Source: JAOACQ01 sp049968515
GTDB lineage: Bacteria; Spirochaetota; Brevinematia; Brevinematales; JAOACQ01
Direction: 5' to 3'
DNA length: 9,884 bases
Assembly (NCBI GenBank): GCA_049968515.1
Contig: JBMFQR010000046.1
Coordinates: forward strand, 1-9,884
Shown one piece after another: positions 5,514-9,884 of the stretch. The translations under genes were made by a program, and so were the position numbers. The notes under the pieces were generated by a model. It worked only from the letters and a program-made list of their open reading frames with translations, was not told the DNA's origin and did no database searches. Each line of letters begins with the position of its first letter. The stretch's first letter is position 1.

Positions 5514-6095
5514 TCATTTCTGATTCATTGATATGACCGTTGTTGTCCCATAGACTAAAATGTATAGTTTTTCCAATTCTGGTTGGATTTCCGGAAATTT
5601 TTCTGAAATCTCTTTTGAGTATTCTGCAAGTTTTGAGACTATCTGTCTTGCCTTTTTCTCATTATCATCATAGTCTTTCAATTTCTGAAGTGAAAAAGCA
5701 TACCTTATCAAGGATAGATAATAATTCTTCTGTGTTTTTCCAAAATTTTCCGGCAATGTATATTTTTCAGAGGCAATCTTATAGTATCTTATCGCAATAT
5801 TGTATACTTTATGAGAAGCATAAATATTACCAAGATTGAAGTATAAATCTGCCTCATTGGGAATATACTTTATTGCCCTTTCATAATATTGGATTGCTCT
5901 TGAGTAATTTGCACTTTTATAATATGTATCACCGATAGCTTTTGCTCTTAAACCAAGCCCGATGTTTTTGTTATAAGAAAGGAAATAATATCCGTTAACA
6001 CTGAACTTCTCACCCATACTTAGAGAAAAAAGCGGCGTAAGAAAAAAAACAAGGCTAAATGCCACTGGCAAGCTTTTCAGAAACCTTCCATACAT
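5514..6095 (-). CDS. Secreted TPR-repeat protein
   Basis: A 193-residue protein with a signal peptide: a basic n-region MYGRFLKSLP and a hydrophobic core VAFSLVFFLTPLFSLS (11-26). It should be exported, or anchored by that helix. Two tetratricopeptide repeats follow, at about 49-80 (AIGDTYYKSANYSRAIQYYERAI) and 83-115 (LYFNLGNIYASHKVYNIAIRYY), then a charged helical C-terminus. TPRs bind proteins; the partner is unknown. I chose ATG 6095 over the TTG at 6107 because GGAG (6105-6102) is six bases upstream and the signal peptide then has a normal n-region. The gene begins inside murC, overlapping it by 41 bp in another frame, so the two are translationally linked. It converges with the FecR-propeller gene at a 7-bp gap that has no room for a terminator. 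Confidence 0.75.
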   Translation of the reverse strand: MYGRFLKSLPVAFSLVFFLTPLFSLSMGEKFSVNGYYFLSYNKNIGLGLRAKAIGDTYYKSANYSRAIQYYERAIKYIPNEADLYFNLGNIYASHKVYNIAIRYYKIASEKYTLPENFGKTQKNYYLSLIRYAFSLQKLKDYDDNEKKARQIVSKLAEYSKEISEKFPEIQPELEKLYILVYGTTTVISMNQK

Positions 6096-7449
6096 CTCCT
6101 GCTCCAAGAGTAACGACTATATTTCTACTGCCAAGAAAACCCTTAAGGCTAACGGGTATATGCTCAAGGCTTTGTGCATAGATTACATTTTTTTCTCCCT
6201 TAAGTTTGACAACCTCATCATAAACAATCTTTCCGGAAATATTGTGCTCATTTTTTTCCCTTGCCGCATAAATATCGGTGAGAACTATCTTATCAGCAAT
6301 GGATAGAGATTTTGCAAAGTCCTTGCACAATATTTCAGTTCTTGAGTAAAGATGTGGCTGAAATATAGCAATAAGCAGGGCATTTTTTCTTGTAGAAAGA
6401 TTTTTTGCCGCACTGAGGGTTGCCTCAATTTCGGAAGGATGATGCGCATAATCATCAATAACAGTAAGCATATCAGACCTTGTCTTGATCTGAAATCTCC
6501 TTTCCGCATTATTAAAGTTGACAAGTGTTCTGTAAATATTCTCTAGTTCTATGCCGTTTGCAAGTGAAGTTGCTATAGCCAGAAGAGCATTATAAACATT
6601 ATGCAGTCCGGGAATATTTAATATAAACTTCCCAACAAACCTGCCATTCTTGAGGACAATAAAGCTCGAAGAGAATTCGTTAAGTTCTATATTCTTTGCA
6701 ACGAAATCAGCTTTTTTATTTTTTATCCCCACAGAGATTTTTCTTTTGTTATTTACCTTTCTTACAACAGAATTCAAAGGAGCATCGTCACTATTGTAGA
6801 TTATCAAGCCATAAGGAGGAATGTTATTTTTAAGATAGGAATAAAAAGCATTTTTTACATTTTTAAAATTTTTATAGTAATCTAAATGATCATCATCAAT
6901 ATTTGTTAATACAGCAATATCTGGATAGAGTTTTAAAAAAGAACCAAAGGCTTCACATGCCTCATATATGAAGTAATTTCCTCTGCCATCATAACCCGAG
7001 CCATTTATTTCCTTTAAATGACCCCCAACTGCAAGGGTTGGTTCTCTGTCAGAATTGAGGAAAATTTTTGCTATTATTGAGGTAGTAGTTGTTTTGCCGT
7101 GTGTCCCGGAAATGCCAATTGAGAATTTTGTAGATGCAAGAATATTAAGCATTACTGCCCTTTCCATCAAGGGGATATTTAACTCTTTTGCCTTTACAAA
7201 TTCTGGATTATCCTCTGAAATCGCATTTGTATAAACTACAAGGTCGATATCCCCTGTAATATTTTTTTCATTATGCCCTATAAAAACTTCAATCCCGGAA
7301 TTTTTCAGATTTTCAGTGGTTTTTGAGGCACTTCTGTCAGAACCTGAAATCTGAAACCCCCTGCTTTTAAGGATTATTGCAAGGGCAGACATCCCTATTC
7401 CACCAATTCCAATAAGAAAGATTCTTTTGACACCACTCAGATTTTTCAT
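6055..7449 (-). CDS. murC: UDP-N-acetylmuramate--L-alanine ligase
   Basis: Cytosolic Mur ligase that adds L-alanine to UDP-MurNAc with ATP, the first peptide step of peptidoglycan synthesis. At 464 residues it has the normal length. The N-terminal UDP-sugar domain has IGIGGIGMSALA at 13-24. The central ATPase domain has the Walker A motif GTHGKTTTTS at 115-124, an acidic EACEAFGSF stretch at 163-171 and NIDDDHLDYY at 183-192. The C-terminal domain has AERRF (315-319), DDYAHHPSE (332-340), FQPHLYSRT and TDIYAARE. MurC is told from MurD/E/F by GIGGIGMS and DDYAHHP. The ATG has AGGA six bases upstream. It lies 91 bp after flgG, apart from the usual mur/fts cluster, and overlaps the TPR gene by 41 bp. 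Confidence 0.96.
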   Translation of the reverse strand: MKNLSGVKRIFLIGIGGIGMSALAIILKSRGFQISGSDRSASKTTENLKNSGIEVFIGHNEKNITGDIDLVVYTNAISEDNPEFVKAKELNIPLMERAVMLNILASTKFSIGISGTHGKTTTTSIIAKIFLNSDREPTLAVGGHLKEINGSGYDGRGNYFIYEACEAFGSFLKLYPDIAVLTNIDDDHLDYYKNFKNVKNAFYSYLKNNIPPYGLIIYNSDDAPLNSVVRKVNNKRKISVGIKNKKADFVAKNIELNEFSSSFIVLKNGRFVGKFILNIPGLHNVYNALLAIATSLANGIELENIYRTLVNFNNAERRFQIKTRSDMLTVIDDYAHHPSEIEATLSAAKNLSTRKNALLIAIFQPHLYSRTEILCKDFAKSLSIADKIVLTDIYAAREKNEHNISGKIVYDEVVKLKGEKNVIYAQSLEHIPVSLKGFLGSRNIVVTLGAGDVWKVSEKLASGI

Positions 7450-7468
7450 AAAACTTCCTGAAAGGAAT

Positions 7469-7497
7469 ATTTTACAATACTTTTATGTTTTTTACAA
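7469..7497 (-). promoter_or_regulatory. Possible promoter of murC and the TPR gene
   Basis: The minus strand shows TTGTAA (7497-7492), a 17-base spacer and TAAAAT (7474-7469). The -35 matches at four of six positions and the -10 at five. Transcription would start near 7462, leaving only about 12 bases before the murC ATG. No convincing terminator separates flgG from murC, so read-through from flgG is equally possible. Confidence 0.35.
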
Positions 7498-7540
7498 GCT
7501 TATAAGGGGCAACATAAATTTCTACTCCTCAGCAATAAAT

Positions 7541-8335
7541 TTATCTCTTCAAACTGTTTGCCGTGGCAAGCATTGAATCACTTGTTTGAATTGATTTTGA
7601 ATTAAATTCATATGCCCTCTGGGCAACAATCATATCAACCATTTCCTGAACGGCATTAACATTTGACATTTCTAAAAAGCCCTGATGAATCTTGCCAAAG
7701 CCACTGAGGGAAGGTGTCCCTTCTCTTGCAGGTCCTGATGCCTGACTTTCTTTATAAAAATTTTCTCCTATGCTTGTCAGACCCGCTGGATTAATAAATC
7801 TATAGAGAAGAATTCTCCCAACCTCTATATCCTCATCACTTCCTTCAACCTTTACAGTCACAAGACCGTCCTTTGAAATACTCAACGAACCTATGTCAAA
7901 GTTTTCCGGCAATACTATGGGAGGCTTTAATCTATAACCCTGTGAGGTTACGATTTCCATATTGCTGTCTATCTTTAATGAGCCATCTCTTGTATATGCC
8001 TCTGTTCCATCAGGTAGAATTACACCAATAAAGCCTTCCCCCTCTATTGCAATATCAAGCTTATTTGAAGTATTCTGAAGACTCCCCTGACTGAAAAACT
8101 TCTGTGTGGCAGCAGGTCTAACTCCGAGTCCAACCTGAATTCCTGTGGGATACTGGCTTATCTCGGAGGATGGCGTTCCTGCCAATCTTAAAGTCTGGTA
8201 CAGAAGCTCTTCAAACTCAGCCCTCGTTTTTTTGAAGCCTGTTGTATTAACATTTGCCAGATTATTTGCTATTGTATCGATATGAAACTGCTCTCCAATC
8301 ATTCCCGAAGCCGCTGTCCACAAGGATCTCATCAT
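7541..8335 (-). CDS. flgG: Flagellar basal-body rod protein FlgG (distal rod)
   Basis: Distal rod subunit of the flagellar axle, exported by the flagellar type III system. It has 264 residues; E. coli FlgG has 260. The N-terminus MMRSLWTAASGM with ANNLANVNTTGFKK (23-36) is the rod-protein signature. The middle carries LDIAIEGEGFIGV (93-105) and AYTRDGSLKI (113-122). The C-terminus has QGFLEMSNVNAVQEMVDMI and AQRAYEFNSKSIQTSDSML (218-256). The MRSLWTAASGM start and the length favour FlgG over FlgF. I chose ATG 8335 because GGAGG lies five bases upstream; the longer frame to 8362 adds residues that rod proteins lack. It stands alone here, without flgF, flgA or flgH, next to murC. A sigma-28-like promoter lies directly upstream. 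Confidence 0.93.
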   Translation of the reverse strand: MMRSLWTAASGMIGEQFHIDTIANNLANVNTTGFKKTRAEFEELLYQTLRLAGTPSSEISQYPTGIQVGLGVRPAATQKFFSQGSLQNTSNKLDIAIEGEGFIGVILPDGTEAYTRDGSLKIDSNMEIVTSQGYRLKPPIVLPENFDIGSLSISKDGLVTVKVEGSDEDIEVGRILLYRFINPAGLTSIGENFYKESQASGPAREGTPSLSGFGKIHQGFLEMSNVNAVQEMVDMIVAQRAYEFNSKSIQTSDSMLATANSLKR

Positions 8336-8358
8336 ATAAACCTCCACTACTATAGACT

Positions 8359-8384
8359 TCATCGGAAAAATTTGAAATTTTTTA
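8359..8384 (-). promoter_or_regulatory. Sigma-28 (FliA/SigD)-like promoter of flgG
   Basis: The minus strand shows TAAA (8384-8381), a 14-base spacer and TCCGATGA (8366-8359). Known sigma-28 promoters are TAAA, 14-16 bases, GCCGATAA/T; the core CCGAT and the -35 are exact. The start would fall near 8352, about 17 bases before the flgG ATG, leaving room for the SD GGAGG (8345-8341). The flagellar function of the gene supports the call. Confidence 0.55.
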
Positions 8385-8404
8385 ATAAAATAAATCCTTA
8401 ATTA

Positions 8405-8433
8405 TTTGCAAAAATTAAATCGGAAGTTATAAT
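8405..8433 (+). promoter_or_regulatory. Promoter of the membrane TPR gene
   Basis: A perfect -10 TATAAT (8428-8433) is preceded by TTTGCA (8405-8410) at 17 bases, or TTGCAA (8406-8411) at 16 bases; each -35 matches at four of six positions. The start near 8440 leaves a leader of about 23 bases. The SD AGGA (8453-8456) lies six bases before the ATG at 8463. It is back to back with the sigma-28-like flgG promoter. Confidence 0.55.
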
Positions 8434-8462
8434 AATAGTGTTTGTGAAAAACAGGATTTATT

Positions 8463-9821
8463 ATGAAGGAATTTAATATTGTATTTCTTATATGGGTGGC
8501 TGTTGTTCTTTTTGCCATCGGATTAATAATTTTGATAATCTTAAAGTTCATTAAAAAAGATACAATACTCGTAACAATTGAAAAAAGTCTGAAGGAAGGT
8601 AGTTATAAAAAAGCCTTAAACTTAGCACTCAAAATTGCAAAAGACTCACCAAAAGATTTTCTCATAAAATATTACATTGCACAGGCATATGAGGGACTTA
8701 AAGATTACAGGCAGGCTGCAATCTATTATGAAAGAGCATCAATTGCTGCAAGCCTTTCTGCTCAGGAAGAGATAAAGAATCAGATATTTCTTAAGGTTGC
8801 AGAGTCTTTCAAAAAAATTAGAAAATACAACGAGTCGATGGGTTATTATGTTCTTGTTTTAGAAAAAGAGCCAAAAAATTTAAAAGCTCTTTTTGGAATA
8901 AGCGAATTATTGTTTGAACAGGAAAATTACAGAAAGGCAAAGGAATATCTTGAAACCTATGTTAAGCTAAAACCGGATAATTTAAAAGCCCGTTTTATGC
9001 TTGGAAAATCCTCTGCCAAGACAAATGACTATTCCGCTGCAATGGATCATCTCGAATTCATACTACAGAACATAAAGATAAATGATGAGGTTTTGATTAA
9101 CAATACATCTTTACTCCTTGCAGATGTATATATAGCAACAAAAAACTACTCAAAAGCAATTAACATATTAAAGAAGCTCCTTGATAAAGGTGTCGAGCCT
9201 GATGTTGTAACTGTAAAAATAGCAGATGCATATTTGAGAAATAATCAGACAAGAGAAGCAATTGTGTTTGCCCAGCAGAATCTGAGTAAGGTATCGAAAG
9301 ATAGTCAATGTGAACTCCACTATCTTATTGGGAATGCCTATATGAAGGAAGATGAAATAATGAAAGCCGCACAGTCCTGGCAGGCAGCATATAAGATTAA
9401 CCCCTCATACAGGGATTTAAGAATTATAGTAAGCAGATATAGCTACCTTATTGAGCACCCAGAACTCGAACCTTTATTTTCAAAAAATGAATCTGCATTT
9501 GAAAATTTTGTCCTAAATCTTTTAAATTATCCTTACATAAAACAAATAATTAAAAAAGATAGTTTTTGGGCAATTGAGTCCGGAGATATATGCTATGTTA
9601 TTTATAGAAAGCCATTTCCTGCAAGTGTTGCAGAGGTAAGCGAAATGGAAAAACTGATTAAGATGAACTTTAAAGCTAATACAAAGTGTATTCTGTTTTC
9701 ACTTTACGGAATAACAAATGAGAACAATACATCCGGGGATACATATAATGCCGAAAGGATGGATCTTGTTTCCGATATGGATTTCATCAATAGATTGAAA
9801 AAAGAAAAAAATCCCGAATAA
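8463..9821 (+). CDS. Membrane-anchored TPR protein with degenerate Mrr-like endonuclease-fold C-terminus
   Basis: A 452-residue protein that starts with an uncleaved-looking transmembrane helix (7-30, IVFLIWVAVVLFAIGLIILIIL) followed by KFIKKD, which by the positive-inside rule puts the rest in the cytoplasm. About eight tetratricopeptide repeats fill 36-315, for example AYEGLKDYRQAAIYYERA and LFEQENYRKAKEYLETYVKL. The tail at about 345-447 has a strand (ICYVIYRKP), a helix with VSEMEKLI, a strand (CILFSLYGITNE) and a closing DMDFINRL. This order recalls the Mrr-type restriction-endonuclease fold, in which a basic catalytic strand is followed by a helix, a 'lvTtg-ft' strand and an 'liDg-L' end. 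The catalytic E/Q-x-K is not clear, so the domain is probably non-enzymatic. Fold assignment is inference. TPRs bind proteins; the partner is unknown. Confidence 0.75.
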   Translation: MKEFNIVFLIWVAVVLFAIGLIILIILKFIKKDTILVTIEKSLKEGSYKKALNLALKIAKDSPKDFLIKYYIAQAYEGLKDYRQAAIYYERASIAASLSAQEEIKNQIFLKVAESFKKIRKYNESMGYYVLVLEKEPKNLKALFGISELLFEQENYRKAKEYLETYVKLKPDNLKARFMLGKSSAKTNDYSAAMDHLEFILQNIKINDEVLINNTSLLLADVYIATKNYSKAINILKKLLDKGVEPDVVTVKIADAYLRNNQTREAIVFAQQNLSKVSKDSQCELHYLIGNAYMKEDEIMKAAQSWQAAYKINPSYRDLRIIVSRYSYLIEHPELEPLFSKNESAFENFVLNLLNYPYIKQIIKKDSFWAIESGDICYVIYRKPFPASVAEVSEMEKLIKMNFKANTKCILFSLYGITNENNTSGDTYNAERMDLVSDMDFINRLKKEKNPE

Positions 9822-9884
9822 ACTTGTTGTTACAATAATGAGAGTGGAAATAAAACTCAAGGTTTGAAAGTGGAAAAGTTTAAG

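Noticed and set aside
5507..5560. Search for a terminator between the convergent FecR-propeller and TPR genes (ACTA/TAGT followed by T run near 5552-5577).
   Set aside because: A four-base stem is not convincing. Any terminator must lie within the opposing coding sequence and I could not identify one.
6285..6546. Extra frames within murC on both strands.
   Set aside because: They cover conserved MurC C-terminal motifs in the true frame and have no independent support.
7492..7518. Minus-strand mini-ORF between flgG and murC: ATG at about 7515, seven codons, with GAGGAG upstream.
   Set aside because: It overlaps the -35 of the possible murC promoter, and such a short frame is expected by chance. 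No attenuator-like structure follows it.
7514..7544. Inverted repeat ATAAATTT / AAATTTAT at the flgG stop codon.
   Set aside because: The stem is made only of A-T pairs, overlaps the stop codon and has no T run after it, so it does not qualify as a terminator.
9822..9884. Possible start of a further gene: GTG at 9870 with AAGG seven bases upstream, and a short ATG frame at 9838.
   Set aside because: Only five codons of the GTG frame are visible before the window ends, and the ATG frame stops after nine codons. Nothing supports either as a gene; the last 63 bp otherwise show no feature.

Overview
The window looks like the chromosome of an AT-rich (about one third G+C by eye), flagellated bacterium. 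It carries housekeeping genes (murC), a flagellar rod gene (flgG) with a sigma-28-like promoter, an ECF sigma factor with a membrane anti-sigma protein, TTG start codons used beside strong Shine-Dalgarno (SD) sequences, and a DUF763 gene. From memory, DUF763 is most common in archaea and thermophilic bacteria, so a thermophilic or deep-branching lineage is plausible (inference). I cannot name the phylum. There are no tRNA or rRNA genes, CRISPR arrays, insertion sequences or phage genes.

Layout. Positions 1-329 hold no gene. They contain the leader and promoter of a leftward gene that starts just outside the window (sigma-70-like promoter at 91-118; a 10-bp hairpin at 8-45 that buries the SD), a G+C-richer patch followed by a terminator-like hairpin, and an extended -10 promoter for the rightward zinc alcohol dehydrogenase gene (330-1370). 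Facing it is a leftward pair: a 117-residue conserved hypothetical (2565-2918) and a DUF763 protein (1397-2560). They are 4 bp apart and share a consensus-like promoter at 3031-3059. The 286-bp divergent region 2919-3204 is dense in signals: two opposed promoters, a perfect 10-bp inverted repeat, an SD hairpin for the hypothetical gene, and a pseudoknot-like leader for the sigma gene.

The ECF sigma gene (3205-3780) overlaps a gene for a membrane protein (3770-5506). That protein has a short cytoplasmic N-terminus, one transmembrane helix, a FecR-like domain and a PQQ-like beta-propeller of about eight repeats. The pair reads as a transmembrane signalling module in which the propeller is the external sensor.

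A leftward block follows: flgG (7541-8335), murC (6055-7449) and a secreted TPR protein (5514-6095) that overlaps the end of murC by 41 bp. Divergent from flgG is a membrane-anchored TPR protein (8463-9821). Its C-terminal domain looks like a degenerate Mrr-type endonuclease fold. The last 63 bp hold no supported gene.

The most interesting items are the sigma/FecR-propeller module with its structured leader, the TPR protein with the endonuclease-like tail, the conserved-looking DUF763 pair, and the three independent cases of an SD buried in a predicted hairpin. All functional statements come from reading the sequence; no search or folding program was run.
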